From Zantedeschia hybrid cultivar (lineage: Eukaryota > Streptophyta > Magnoliopsida > Alismatales > Araceae): a stretch of DNA of 64,000 nt. Where the stretch lies: assembly GCA_030544215.1 (NCBI GenBank), contig JARZZO010000009.1, positions 56,353,129 through 56,417,128 of the forward strand, in the 5' to 3' direction. A model generated the notes under the pieces. It was not told where the DNA came from. It worked only from the letters and a program-made list of their open reading frames with translations, and ran no database searches. Shown here one piece after another: positions 10,673 through 22,310 of this stretch (position 1 is the stretch's first letter; every line of letters begins with the position of its first letter). The position numbers and the translations under genes are program-made.

Positions 10673-11854
10673 GAGGATCTTGAATTATTCAAATTTTATC
10701 CTGATCAAATCATTAGGCGATGTGTTCTTGAAGAAAAACAACATAGTGTTCTTAACTTCTGCCATAATCTGGACTGTGGGGGCCACTTCTCAGGAAAGAA
10801 AACTGCAGCCAAAGTCCTATAAAGTGGTTTTTAGTGGCCCACACTTTTCAAAGATGCCCATGAATTTAGCAAAACTTGCCTCCGATGTCAGGCCGTAGGA
10901 AATATGGCGAAAATGGATATGATGCCACTTAACCCAATCTTGGTGGTTGAAGTCTTTGATGTTTGGGGAATTGACTTTATGGGACCTTTTCTACCCTCTT
11001 TTGGACATACATATATTCTGGTAGCGGTGGATTATGTCTCAAAATAGATTGAAGCAGTAGCCACCTGAACCAATGATCATAAAGTGGTCATTAAATTCGT
11101 TCAGAAGAATATCTTTTCTCGGTTCGGGTGGCCTAAAGCTATCATAAGTGATGGGGGAACGCATTTCACGAATTACCAATTTCGGGCTTTGCTTAAGAAA
11201 TATGGGATTAATCACAAAGTAGCTACCCCTTATCACTCCCAAACCAGTGGCCAAGTGGAAGTTTCCAATAGGGAGATCAAGAATATTCTGCAAAAGTCCG
11301 TTAGGCCCGATAGAAAAGATTGGTCTGAAAGATTGGATGATGCTTTATGGGTCTATCGGACCGCGTACAAAACTCCTATTGGCATGTCTCCTTATCGCCT
11401 GGTTTTTGGAAAAGCGTGCCACCTTCCGGTGGAATTGGAACATAGGGCTTATTAGGCCATAAAGCAAGTCAATCTGGACCTAGCCCAAGCTGGTTCCCAC
11501 CGAACCTTACAACTGAGTGAGCTGGAAGAGTTGCGCAACGAGGCCTATGAAAATTCAAAGATCTATAAAGCCAAAACTAAAGCTTTTCATGATAAACATA
11601 TTGTCAGAAAATCCTTTCTTCCAAATCAGAAAGTTTGGCTATTTAATTCTAGGCTTTGCCTATTTCCTGAAAAACTGAAATCCAGATGGGATGGACCCTT
11701 CGTGGTCGTTAAAGCCTTCGATCATGGCACCGTTAAAATTCTGAATCCTAAGAGTGGGAACACTTACACTGTTAATGGTCAACGGTTGAAACCATTCATT
11801 GAAAATCTTCAAAATACATCATCTGAATCCATAGAACTGAGTGATCCAGACTAA
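10673..11854 (+). pseudogene. pol: Ath-A integrase
   Basis: This is the same frame as RT. A zinc-binding HHCC part (CHNLDCGGH ... CLRC, about 10760-10890) precedes the DDE core: WGIDFMGPF, then IISDGGTHF, then SGQVEVSNREIKNIL with the glutamate. A C-terminal segment ends at a normal stop at 11854. In-frame stops lie at 10820 (TAA), 10832 (TAG), 11045 (TAG, expected Trp), 11066 (TGA) and 11453 (TAG). The enzyme would insert cDNA with 5-bp duplications, as seen around the element. No chromodomain is present, as expected for Athila. Confidence 0.9.
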
Positions 11855-13030
11855 CTGAACTTCCATCTGGCTGAAGAGGATAAACTTAGCGCTTGTTGGG
11901 AGGCAACCCAATATTTTATTTCAGTTTTTGTATTTCTTTTCTTTTAGGTCCCTGAGCAGCAGTCGCCGTGGGTATGTCGCATCCTCGTCATTACAGGTTG
12001 TTTCGCTCCTTCACAAATTCTCTTCTGGCTGCATGTTTTTCATATCTTTTATGCCATTGAGGACAATGTCAATCAAGTTGGGGGGTGGGACAATCAATTT
12101 GATATGCATTTATTAAAAATCTTTTGAAGAAAACTGATATCTTTCACTGAAAAGTGGTCAAATTTTTTCAAAAACTTCTTTTCACATCCTAGGAAAATTG
12201 CATAAAAATCATATTTTATTAAGTAAATCTTTAACAAATCAGTTTTTTTTTGTTGTCACATTGGTTAAAGAACCTTCAAAGTTTAAATATCCCACTTTAC
12301 AAAAGTCCACGGCAAGATGATTTTCACACACACATGGCAACTTAGAATAAATGAAAGTTCTTAAAAGTATAGAATTGTTGGAATTAACCTCAAGGATAAG
12401 ACTACTTATTCTAATTTTTCTTTTGGGTTGAACGAAAGGAATGAGTAGGATCCGTAATAGGGGACTGTCCCACTCAGCACTCTAAAAGAGGCGGTCATTT
12501 AAAATGGACAGCTGTAAACATTAAAGGCAATAGAAGGCGTTAAAAGAGCTAAAGGAAGGTAGGTGGCAAAAAGTACGCACCTCCCCTCAGGCAATTCAAA
12601 GAGAGTGGCAAAAAGTACGCACTCTCAAAAGTAAAAATACAATAAAATGAAAAAACGTCACGTTAAAAAGTCCATCGTACCAAAAATATGACCAAGTCGT
12701 GAAAAGTGCTGAGTTGGGACGGGAACTGAAAAACGGTCCTCACTGACTGATCGGGAAATCTTTTATTCTCTTCTCCTCCCCAGGTAGTCTTATCTAAAGG
12801 GTAGTAAAGGCAAGAATATACCAAAAAGGTCGGAAACGAGTTCTAAGTGTGTCAAATTTCATGCACAATCACCTGTCGTGAATCAAAATATTGTGGGATA
12901 TGAAAACTTTTAGCTTAACCAATCGTCTACCACTTAAATTGATTGTGAAAGATACTACAAATGAAGCATGATAATTCATTGTTTGTCCTAACTTTTCCTT
13001 ATTTGCATTGCTAAGGGACTAGCACTGAGT
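11855..13030 (+). other. Ath-A post-pol non-coding region
   Basis: There is no env-like ORF. A short dyad TTGGGAGGCAACCCAA (11896-11911) follows TAAACTTAGCGC; the same block occurs in Ath-B at about 31229-31259 (minus). A 13-base copy of the polypurine tract, AAGTTGGGGGGTG, lies at 12075-12087, nearly 1 kb before the true one. A stretch at about 12400-12800 is homologous to Ath-B 30360-30780 (minus). These shared non-coding pieces are more conserved than the LTRs. Confidence 0.7.
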
Positions 13031-13043
13031 AAGTTGGGGGGTG
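13031..13043 (+). promoter_or_regulatory. Polypurine tract of Ath-A
   Basis: AAGTTGGGGGGTG lies directly before the 3' LTR start (TGATAAAATG at 13044). This is the position of the plus-strand primer for reverse transcription. Confidence 0.88.
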
Positions 13044-15089
13044 TGATAAAATGTTAAATTGATCATTTAAGGACAATCATAAGCATCATACTCATGTTTT
13101 TATCAGCAAAATAGAATGAAATGATAGATAATTGCGTAACAAGTCCAACGGTACCAATTTCATCAAATTCTGACTTAAAAACATCGTCATTTCATGTGAT
13201 TAAAGGAGCATAGCGCATTTGCGATTTTTCGACAAAACCGAGACGAAATGAATAAATATGATGATATTTTTATGATAATGCGCTAATTTATATTTATTTT
13301 ATGTGAACAGGACATGCCGATGATGCAGTGTAGCTGGTGGAGTTTTCGAAAATTTGGGGGAGGTCTAGTGTTCGGATTTCAACTAAAGCAGGGATAAAAA
13401 TACAATTTGATTCCTTCCTTCTCTGGAGTTTCCCAAAACCCTCTATTTCCTTCTTTCTCTCCAATTTCCCAAACACATCTCTCTCTCATTTTAGAAATTT
13501 GAATCATCTTTTTTCTCCAGTTTCCTCTTCCTCTCCAGATCCGAATCCTGTCCCTTCTCCAAGCCTCCCACGTTCCTTCTCCTCTTCCAATTTCTCCTAT
13601 AAATTCCCTCTCTCTCTCCCAGATTCGCAGCTCTTCTTTTCCGAATTCTATTCCTCTCCGTTTTCTCCTCCTCCCGTAGCCTCTCAACCCCGCAGCTCGT
13701 CCTCCTCTCAAACTCCCTCTCTCTCTCTCTTATATTTCCTCTCCCTCTCTCCGGTTTCCCAGCCTCTCTCAGCCGCTCTCTTCTCCTCCGTCTCTCTCTA
13801 TCTTTTCTCTCCCGCAGCCTTCCTCTCTCGCAGAGTTTCTTTCTCTCTGTCTTTTCTCCCCCACGCTCTCTCGATTTCTCCCAGCATCTCCCCTCCTACC
13901 CGGCCAACACCAACACCAGCAGCTAGGTCTCCAGGCACGTCCAAGCTCTCCTCCTGCAAGCGGCTGCACCTCCACGTCCGCTTGAAGCCACGGACGACCT
14001 GCAGCACCAGCAGAAGCCTCCACGCGTTGTTGGCAAGCCTCTCCACCGCACCTCCACGTGCATGCATGCACAACAGCTCCTCCAACCCGGCCAACGTGCA
14101 GCAGCTCCTCTCCTACCCTCCACCGGCGGACTAGCAACAGCAGCTCCGCGCCTGCGGTGAAGCCCTTCCCTACGCACACCCAGCAGCAGCTTCACGGCTT
14201 CCACCAGCAGCAAGGCCATCCTTGCATGCAACGCACCAACCTGGAGCTGCACCTTCTTCCTCTCCTCCACGCTGCCAGCAACAGCAGTTGCTTCTTCCAG
14301 CACCAGCCGGCAGCCTCCTCCAGCATTCTGCATGCTTCCTGCAAGCTTCTTCACGCGGCAGAGCTTCCAGCAGCTCCAGCACTCCTTCTTCCAGAGCCGG
14401 CTCCAGCAGCCACGTCGCATGCATGCAAGTCCAAGGTGAAGCCAGCCAGCAGCTTCGGTGAAGCACCACCTGCACAAACACCTGCTGGTCCACTGCACCA
14501 ACCAGCAAACCCAACGAAGCTGCCACTGTTGATGTGTTCTTTTTTTTATCCCCCCCACTAGCATAGTATTTGTTATTTAATTAGGGGTAGTTGTTAGTTA
14601 TTTGATGTTTAGGTATTGTTTAATTAGTTATTGGTTATTTGATTAGGGTTAGTTCTTGATTAGTTGTTGTTTAATTAGTTATTAGTTGTTTAATTAAGTT
14701 ATTTGATTCATGATGATTAATAGTTTACATAATTAAACAATAGTTTGTTTTTGTTGTTATAATTTTTAGTTGTGCTTATTATTTTTTTATATACGTGTTT
14801 GTATTTAATTTCTGAAAAAGAAAAAGAAAAAGGATTTGTCTAATTTAAGCAATTATATTTTTAGGTAACATTAGTTAATTTAGTTCTAGCTTAAATAAGT
14901 AATTAGTTTACTTAAAATCTCACTTAGTTTTAGATTAACTAAAGTCTAAAGTTTTCAAAGTTAAAATTCTATCTCCCCGTGGATCGACTCAGACTCACCA
15001 CTATTTTCAAAATCTGATTTGAGTGAGCCGGATAAATTTAGATTGAACGTTTTCATGAGTGTTTAACGACGCACAATTCGAAACGATCA
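13044..15089 (+). repeat. Ath-A 3' LTR
   Basis: The 2,046-bp partner of 668-2729 ends CA at 15089, followed by the gctag TSD. It lacks the 19-bp duplication of the 5' LTR and otherwise differs at about one base per hundred in the stretch I compared. It carries the same TATA candidate (13597-13605) and pyrimidine tract. Confidence 0.95.
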
Positions 15090-16305
15090 GCTAGCCCGGT
15101 CAAACAGAAGTTAAGGCGATTCCACCCACAAATGGCTTTGAAAATGAAGGAAGAAGTCGACAAATTACATAAAGCCAAATTCATTAGAGTTGTCCTCTAT
15201 CCACAATGGGTGGCCAACATAGTCCCGGTCGTGAAGAAAGATGGGAAGGTCAGGATCTGTATTGACTTCCGATATTTCAACCGGGCGTGTCCTAAACATG
15301 ATTTTCCATTGCCTCACATTGATGTGCTCATCGATAACACTGCTGGCTATGAAACTTTATCATTTATGGATGGATTCTCAAGATACAATCAGATTAAATT
15401 GGCAGAAGAAGATCAGGAAAAAACATCATTCACTACACCTTGGGGAACATATTGCTATGTCGTCATGCCATTTGGATTAAAAAATACTTGAGCCACTTAT
15501 CAAAGGGTTATGATGGCAATATTTCACGACATGATGCATATAGATCTAGAAGTGTATGTGGATGACTTGTTGGTAAAATCTAAGACTAAGGTTGAGCACG
15601 CCAAATTTTGGCGAGAGTATTAGAAAGATCAAGGGAATATCAGCTAAAGATGAACCCCAAGAAATGTGTATTCAGGGTATCCTCATGGAAATTACTTGGA
15701 TTCATTGTCAGTAAACGGGGAATTGAGATCGATCCCAACAAGGCGAAGCTATCAGAGAGATGTCACCTCCCAAAAACTTGAAAGAGTTAAGAGGATTAAT
15801 CGGGAGGTTGCAATTTATTCGCCGTTTTGTCTCCCAGCACTCACAAAGGTGTAAGCCGTTTTATGAACTTACCAAGCCGGGAGTCAAATTCGATTGGGAC
15901 AATAAGTGTCAGGAGGCATTCGATGGATTAAAAAATTATTTGGCAAGTCCTCCTGTTTTGATACCACCATCTCCGGGCAAACCATTGATACTTTACATTT
16001 ATGTCCTGGATGATGCAGTGGGGGCTGTCCTAGCACAAGAAGATGAAGAAGGAAAAGAGAGGGCAGCCTACTATCTCTCTAAACTTCTCAACCCCGCTGA
16101 GCAGAGATACATAGCGATGGAAAAGACAAGTGCAGCATTGGTATGGGTGGTTCAGAAATTGAAGCATTATTTTCTAGCCCATGAAGTCCATCTTATCGCT
16201 AGGATGAATCCAATCAAGTTTCTCCTGGAGAAATCTGTCCTTACTGATAGGTTAGCACGATGGCAAAGCTTTCTATCTCAATTCGATATCACTTACATTC
16301 AGTAG
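15090..16305 (+). pseudogene. pol: Tat-1 reverse transcriptase and RNase H
   Basis: Tat-lineage RT continues from 548-667. Motifs include VPVVKKDGKVRICIDFR, HIDVLIDNTAGYETLSFMDG, TPWGTYCYVVMPFGLKN and the catalytic EVYVDDLLVKS (about 15550). A TGA interrupts it at 15489 and the frame slips near 15600-15760. The downstream part (from 15760) has the thumb segment LRGLIGRLQFIRRF and a gypsy RNase H (about 15985-16300: LDDAVGAVLAQEDEEGKERA, RYIAMEKTSAALVW). It ends at a TAG at 16303. Comparison with Tat, Retand and Ogre-type elements supports the lineage; the piece is a non-functional relic. Confidence 0.9.
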
Positions 16306-16833
16306 AAAGCGATCAAAGGCTATGCCATAGTAGAACATCTCGCTCATCACCCCCTTCCTCGTTTTGATCCGGTCCGATCAGAGTTTCCGGATGAGGAACT
16401 GATGTCCATAGACCAAATCAGAGATGATATGTGGACTCTGCATTTTGACAGAGCTCTGAATTCCCATGGAAAGGGGATTGGCATTGTTCTGTTATCACCT
16501 GAAGGTGTCACCATTCCACAAGCCTTTCAGCTTGACTTTCCAGTCACGAACAATATAGCTGAATACGAGGCACTCCTTGCTGGCCTCGAGGCGGCTCATT
16601 TCCATGGTGCCACCAAACTCAGGATTGTGGGTGATAGCCAATTGATTCTTCGCCAAGTGTTAACTAAGTATCAAACTTTTGATCCCAAACTCAAGCCTTA
16701 TCAAGAACTTACTTCTATTTATTCTAAGCTTTTCACCAAATTGATCTTCGTCTATGTTCCTAGGAATCAAAACATCTTAGCTGACGCTCTAGCCTCACTT
16801 GCATCCTCTCTTGATTTCCCAATCAGCAGATAA
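16306..16833 (+). pseudogene. pol: Tat-1 second, archaeal-type RNase H (aRNH)
   Basis: Between RNase H and integrase lies an extra RNase H with WTLHFDRALNSHGKGIG, NNIAEYEALLAGLEAA and VPRNQNILADALASLAS. Such a second archaeal-type RNase H is an established hallmark of the Tat lineage. The first catalytic Asp is followed by R where G is common (FDRALN). The open stretch runs from 16402 to a stop at 16831. The linker 16306-16401 follows a TAG. Confidence 0.88.
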
Positions 16834-18242
16834 TCCGAATCGATCATCGTTCATAGGCGTCTTTCACCTGCCGTGAAAGACTCTTCATTCCTTAGAACTA
16901 AGGAGAAGCTGACGGAGATATGAAAAAGAGAGAGATCATGTTGATGGAGCTGTTAGAAGAGATGGATGATGAACAGAAGCCATGGTACTATGAAATTGCC
17001 AAATATTGTGAAGATCAATCATATCCTGAAGAAGTTACAGCTGAGGAGAAAAGAGCTATCAGGATAGTTGCTCAAAGATACACCATAGTTGGGGGAGCAC
17101 TGTACAAGAGAGGTTTTGATGGAGTTCTTCTAAGATGTCTAGACGAAGATGAGCTTTGGAAGGTTATGGAAGGAGCTCATGCTGGAGTTTGTGGTGGCCA
17201 TGTTAATGGACAGATGTTAGCAAAGAAAATCCTTAGACAAGGATTCTATTGGCCAACCATGGAAGAAGACTATGTAGGATATGTCCGTAGGTGTGCTAAG
17301 TGCCAACTTCACGCCGATAAGATTCATTCTCCTGCATCTTCACTCCATCCTGCTTCTTCCACATGGCCTTTCTCCATGTGGGCTTTCGATATCATTGGAC
17401 CCCTTGGCAATCTTGATTCCGGCATTAAGCAAAAGTTTTTCATCCTCACGGCAACGGAATACTTCACCAAGTGGGCAGAAGCTGAAGCATACACGGAAGT
17501 CAAAGCATCAACCGTCTGCAAGTTCATCATGAGGAACATCATCACCAGATTTGGAATTCCAAGCACTATCGTCACCGACAATGGACCGTAGTTCGTGTCA
17601 CAAGAGCTGAAAGACCTCTGCAACAGGTACAAAATTGCATTGCATCATTCATTTCCTTATTATCCGCAAGGCAATGGCCAAGCAGAGGCAACTAATAAGA
17701 CTTTGATAAAAATCATCAAGAAGACGTGCAAGTCTAATAAATTCACAGACTAGCCAGAAAAATTGGTTGAGGCTCTATGGGCCTACCGGACTTCAATCCA
17801 CACACCCACTGGGCAAACTCTTTATTCCTTAACATTTGGAATGGAGGCGGTAGTTCCATATGAGATCCTTATACCGTCATTAAGAGTACAATTGAATAAG
17901 GAATTCTCTATTGATGAATGTTGTTCAACACTCCTTTCTCAATTGGAACTCTTAGATGAGAAAAGATGGTCAGCCGCTAATCATGCAAGAGTTTATCAAA
18001 ATAGATTAGTACGTTTTTACCAAAAGAAAGTCATTGAACGTAAGTTCAAAGTTGGTGAAATGGTTGTTAAAAGAATTTTTGTAAAACATGGTAGTCCGCG
18101 TTCTAAGCTCCAACCCAATTGGGAAGGACCTTATGTTATATCGCATGTTTTTCCTGGTAACGCTTACTATTTAGTCAATGCAGAGGGAGAAGAGTTAACT
18201 CACCCTTGGAATGGTTTGTATCTTAAGAAATACTACCCTTAG
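16834..18242 (+). pseudogene. pol: Tat-1 integrase
   Basis: A zinc-binding part (HAGVCGGH ... CAKCQLH, about 17180-17320) leads to the DDE core: WAFDIIGPLGNLD, IVTDNGP and GNGQAEATNKTL (about 17690). A C-terminal domain follows with RVYQNRLVRFYQKKV, FKVGEMVVKR, WEGPYVISHV and a final LKKYYP before TAG at 18240. Stops occur at about 16831, 16918, 17589 and 17752. The lineage is the same as the upstream RT; this closes Tat-1 pol. Confidence 0.9.
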
Positions 18243-19464
18243 GTTAAAGAGTCGATCAGCATGGTACAAAGACCAGTGGAATCAGAAAATTTAAAAACTT
18301 AAATTTCCTTATCAGTCTGGATAATTTAATTTCAAACACATTACTGCACACACTAACACGTTTGATTCGTGAGTAACAAGAGATGCCAAGTCCTAAGGAA
18401 TACCGAAAGCGTAAAGTGCAAATCATTCTTTTTAAACAAAGTTCTGTTTTTACACTCGGCCCATGATGTCGGAACGAGGCTTAGAATAGACTACCACGAA
18501 TACCCGCCATCTTAATAGGAGGCCGTCATAAAAAAATGGTGGAGATCCGTCCCAAGAAAGAAAAAAGAAAAGAAAAGCAAAAGGCAAAAGCCAAATGTCA
18601 AATCAAAAGGCCATTACATTGCAAACGTTACGTCAAGGCCATGAAATGAAATAAAAGGGAACGGAAGGTCGATAAATACTCCGGAAAAAAAATGACCGAA
18701 CCCCAACAGACATTAGGGTAGGAAAGGAATACCTTTTTAGGTCTCCGGAACCTTCTCGTGGGCTTTCTAAACCAATTCTTCCTTTCTTTCTAAAGAGGCG
18801 TACTACAAACTTAAGGAACAACCTAGATTGACTAAAGGATCAAATCATCAAATGGGATCACGAATGGAAACACAAGTTCAAACACGATGGATTTAAGTTA
18901 GATTATTGAAGAACGATTTGGGAATTAAGTTAATGAATGAATATGATCTTTTGATCTGAGTACCATGCTGGTCCTTTTTAGTTTACACCATATTTCAAAA
19001 ATCTAAAAAAAATACATATCCCAAAATCCAAAAAAAAAAGGCACATATTTCAAAAATCCAAAAAAAAGCACATATGTTTCAAAACTCAAACAAAAAAAAG
19101 ATGAATATTTCAAAACAACAAAAAATATTTCAATTAGCATCTGCTTATTGCATCTAGTATGCTTCATTCCTTTCATTTTCAGTGAGCATCTGCCTACTTG
19201 TATGTTGCATTTTGCTTACAGTTTGATTACCTTTGTTAATAAAGGCTATGCCCTTTGACCCCTCCACTAAAGAAAAGATTGATCGACCGTTCACTTGGTC
19301 AGGCAAGGGGCTAAGCCTAAATAGATACTTAACCTGTTTGTTAAGTAATATGCAGGACACAAGGCAAACATATGGAACACAAAGCTGAAGGCAAAAGTTT
19401 TGTATATATATCAAAAGTGTTTCTTACATGATATACAATAGAAAGGCAAAGATACATGTAGCCC
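18243..19464 (+). other. Tat-1 post-pol non-coding region
   Basis: I see no coding potential. The stretch separates Tat-1 pol from the convergent antisense PMD gene. Its last third holds the A-rich tandem repeats (18988-19132) and the presumed 3' UTR of the PMD gene (about 19150-19464). Confidence 0.6.
18988..19132 (+). repeat. A-rich tandem repeats, unit about 30 bp
   Basis: Five degenerate units of the form ATATTTCAAAAATCC followed by an A-run occur in a row, with unit length about 27-35 bp. Short tandem repeats between pol and the 3' LTR are a described property of Tat/Ogre-type elements and can seed satellite DNA. Confidence 0.75.
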
Positions 19465-22310
19465 TCAAGGCTGGCTCTCTCCTGCTCCCTCATCCATCTG
19501 GCTCTGAGCCTCATCCTGGGCATCTGGCGGTAGAGCTCTAGGAGGCGGCGGGCCCATAGTACTCGGACCAGCCTTACCAGAGGAGATGGCCACGCTGGCT
19601 GTAAAAGCGCTCGCCTGCCCGCGCTCCTGAGCACGCTGCCGAGCACGCCTGTATCTCTCCTCGACGCTCCGGCGCTCGTGCTCAGCGATGCCTAACTGGA
19701 CTCGGAGGGAGGTCATCTCCACGTCCAGCCTCTGCCGCTCCAGCCGCTCCCTCTCCCTCTCCTCAGTGACGAACTCCAGTCAGGACTAGAGGCGTGAAAG
19801 CTCCCGAGGAAGATCCCCGGTGGAGAGATGAGCCACCTGCTCCTCGAGGTCGCGGACCCGGGCTGCATCCACCTCAGCCCTCTGAAGGGCCTCCTGAAGC
19901 TTAGCAACCTGCAGGAAAAGTCATTGTTAGTCCAAGGCAATCGAACAATCAAAATCAAACTTAGAAATCAAAGGAAATAATAGGACTTACCTGAGCGGCG
20001 CGGTCCTCCTCTGCAAGGGAAGCCTGGTGGATGGCGGAGGTGAGCTGGCTCTGGAGGTCGGCCAGAGCAGCCTCATGAGCAGCAGAGTATGAAGAGGATG
20101 AGGCTCCGTAAGTGGGAGGAGCCGCCTTGGTGTAGATGGCTCGCTGCACCAAAAGACAATCATCAGTGGTTAATCGTCAAAACAGATTAATTAATTCATT
20201 CATTCATTCATATTCATTCATACATACCAAGTCGAAGAGTTCCTTCTGGACCTGCTCCAACTGGGCCTCCGCATCATGTAGGCGGGCCTGGAGGTCAACG
20301 ATGACCACATCTCGCGCATCCTGCATATCACATACATACATTCATTCACAATTATAAATTAAGATAATAACAAAGTGAAAGACGCATAAATCATACTTAC
20401 ATCGAGTGGTCGGAGGAGCCGAAGCTGATCGGCGTAGTGGGCCCGGTACTGCTGGAGGTAGGCCTCGCTACTCTCCACATGGGACTCCACTCTGACGCCG
20501 CGGCGGTGCCAGTCCTCGAATTGCTCCGGGAACTTGGCACGCCAGTCGGTGAGGGCTTGCTTGCCCCTCATACTCCTTCTGACGCCCTCCGGGACCTCCT
20601 CGTTGATCCATTCCTGGTGGAGGCCCAGCGTCCTCATCACGAGCCAGAGGCGGAGGGGTTCAATTTCGTTCAGGCAGTGCAGCCACATTTGCCTGCCAAA
20701 CCTCCTCTGGCCAGCCGTCACCCACGGCTGACCCTCCTCGCCCATACCAAGGTACAGGCGCCAGATCACCTGCATACAGGTTAGATGCATTCATATAAAT
20801 AACTTGCATTTAATGAATGGAAGATTGCATTTAATGAACAAAATTGAACAAGTTAAAACTCACCAAAAGCTCGGGATAATCGAGGAACTGACGGCGGAGG
20901 GCCGTCAGCTGGTGGTGCTGGGGTGCCGTGTCCACAATTGGCTGCCAGCGGCAGGCCAATGGGACGGCACTGGGTCGTACTATCCTCGCTCGGCCGAGCG
21001 GGAAGTAGTGGTAACTCCAAACCTACATACATGAACATATAAGTTAGAAATCATCACATCATTTCACATTACATATCATAAACAAATAATAAGACGATTT
21101 AATACCTGGAGGAACGGCGAGAAGCCGCTGATGGTGGTCTCACGGTCAGGCGTGACCGCGGACAGGTCGGCGAACAGGTGGGCCAGAAGGGCCGCACCCC
21201 ATGAATACTCGTGCAACCTATCTAAGTCATCTAGCAAATAAAGGAACCTACAATGAATGTAGTCGCCCTTCGTACCGAAGAGCAACCGACCAAAGAAAAA
21301 GACTAGAAAAACCCTAAGCTGCCTATCTACTTCCTCCCCCTGACTCGGGTCACTACAATACACAGAGGAGGATGACTCTGCTAGTCTACTCCTAAACTCT
21401 TCCCGGGACTCGTCTGATCGACGCCGGGGCTCATCTAGTCCTAAGGCGGCCTCTACTTCTATCCTAGGGACCATCCTAGACTCCCTACCTAGGCTAGACA
21501 CCTCTATGCCTAGTAGGGCCTCTGCCAATCCCTAGTAGTTGGGGTAAGTCACCCCACTTACCGGTCGGCCCTCTACCCTGAGGCCAGTGATCCTGGCCAC
21601 ATCCTCTAGAGTTGGGACCATATTGCCCTAAGGCATCAGGAAAGCCCGGCGTTCCGTATGCCATCTCTCCCGCAGCGCATGCAGGAGGACTAAATCAAGC
21701 CAAAACGGCTCGATCTCGAGGATCTCGCCGAACCCCATCCGGCGCAGGCACGCCTTCTGGAAGTCCGGGAGTCCCCAGTATGCACCTATCACTAAGTCCC
21801 AACTAATCCTGGCTCTCATCGTCCCCTGCAAATGAAAACAAGGAGTTTCATCAGTTAATGAACATGAAAACAGATAAAATATTTCTGAATTGAAAGGCGT
21901 CGAGTCACATGGATGCCTATTGAAAGGCGTCCACCAGTGTTGACGCCATTCAAGTTAATTTTATGTCCGTTTAAAAGTTTGGAATTTCGCCTGAATGGCG
22001 TCCGACCAAGGCGACGCTGTTTGAAAGGCGTCACCTAGTCTGGACGCCATTCAAACCCGATTCCGGGTTCTTTCCAAGAACCCCTTTCCCCTCCTTTTCC
22101 TCACTCCATTCAACCACATAGAGAACTTACCAGGTGGAGGTCGCCCTCCCCTCCTTCTTGCTCGGACATGGGTGCCAGAGGAGCCTCCTCCTCCTCCAAG
22201 AAGGCCTCCACCGCGGCAAGCTCGGCCGGGACTTCTTCTTCATCCCTCGCCAAGGTTCGACGGCGCTTCACCATCGCCTTGGCCTTGCGGGATCCTTCGC
22301 CGTGCTCCAT
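19465..22310 (-). pseudogene. Antisense plant mobile domain (PMD) gene, seven exons
   Basis: I read seven exons on the minus strand: 22310-22131, 21825-21106, 21022-20864, 20769-20401, 20320-20228, 20143-19991 and 19908-19465. All introns are GT-AG and all lie between codons (phase 0). Exon 1 is a charged N-terminus (MEHGEGSRKAKAMVKRRR). Exons 2-4 hold the plant mobile domain: PTLEDVARITGLRVEGRPVS, YSWGAALLAHLFADL, then VWSYHYFPLGR and VIWRLYLGMGEEGQPWV. Exons 5-7 are Glu/Arg/Gln-rich and look coiled-coil (ERERERLERQRLDVEM), ending in a Pro-rich tail. The gene would encode about 705 residues but has four premature stops: two TAG in exon 2 (both plausible CAG decay) and TAG plus TGA in exon 7. 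PMD proteins occur both as host genes (MAIN/MAIL) and as transposon cargo. Here it lies antisense, downstream of Tat-1 pol. Its intron 1 carries two pairs of the GCGTC module. Confidence 0.82.
21888..22056. repeat. GCGTC/GACGC modules in PMD intron 1, two tandem pairs
   Basis: One pair spans 21888-21955 and the other 21990-22056, with arms such as TTGAAAGGCGTC and GACGCCATTCAA. Both pairs sit inside the first intron of the PMD gene. They are indistinguishable in design from those in the Tek LTRs. Confidence 0.85.

Larger units (their letters stand above)
668..15089 (+). mobile_element. Ath-A: complete Athila-like Ty3/gypsy element
   Basis: The element has two LTRs (668-2729 and 13044-15089), each starting TG and ending CA. 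It has a tRNA-Asp-type primer site at 2735, gag and pol in one direction, and a polypurine tract at 13031. A perfect 5-bp target duplication, gctag, lies at 663-667 and 15090-15094. Domain order (gag, protease, RT, RNase H, integrase), the primer type and the sequence style fit the Athila branch. There is no env-like ORF after pol, only about 1.2 kb of non-coding DNA. gag and pol carry many stops and at least two frameshifts, so the copy is non-autonomous. It is inserted in Tat-1 pol and itself contains the solo LTR at 5001-7575. Confidence 0.95.

Noticed and set aside
19465..22310. PMD gene as a normal host gene (MAIN/MAIL type)
   Set aside because: Its position antisense behind Tat-1 pol, the shared modules, four premature stops and the neighbouring second PMD-type gene favour transposon cargo, though I cannot fully exclude a captured host gene.
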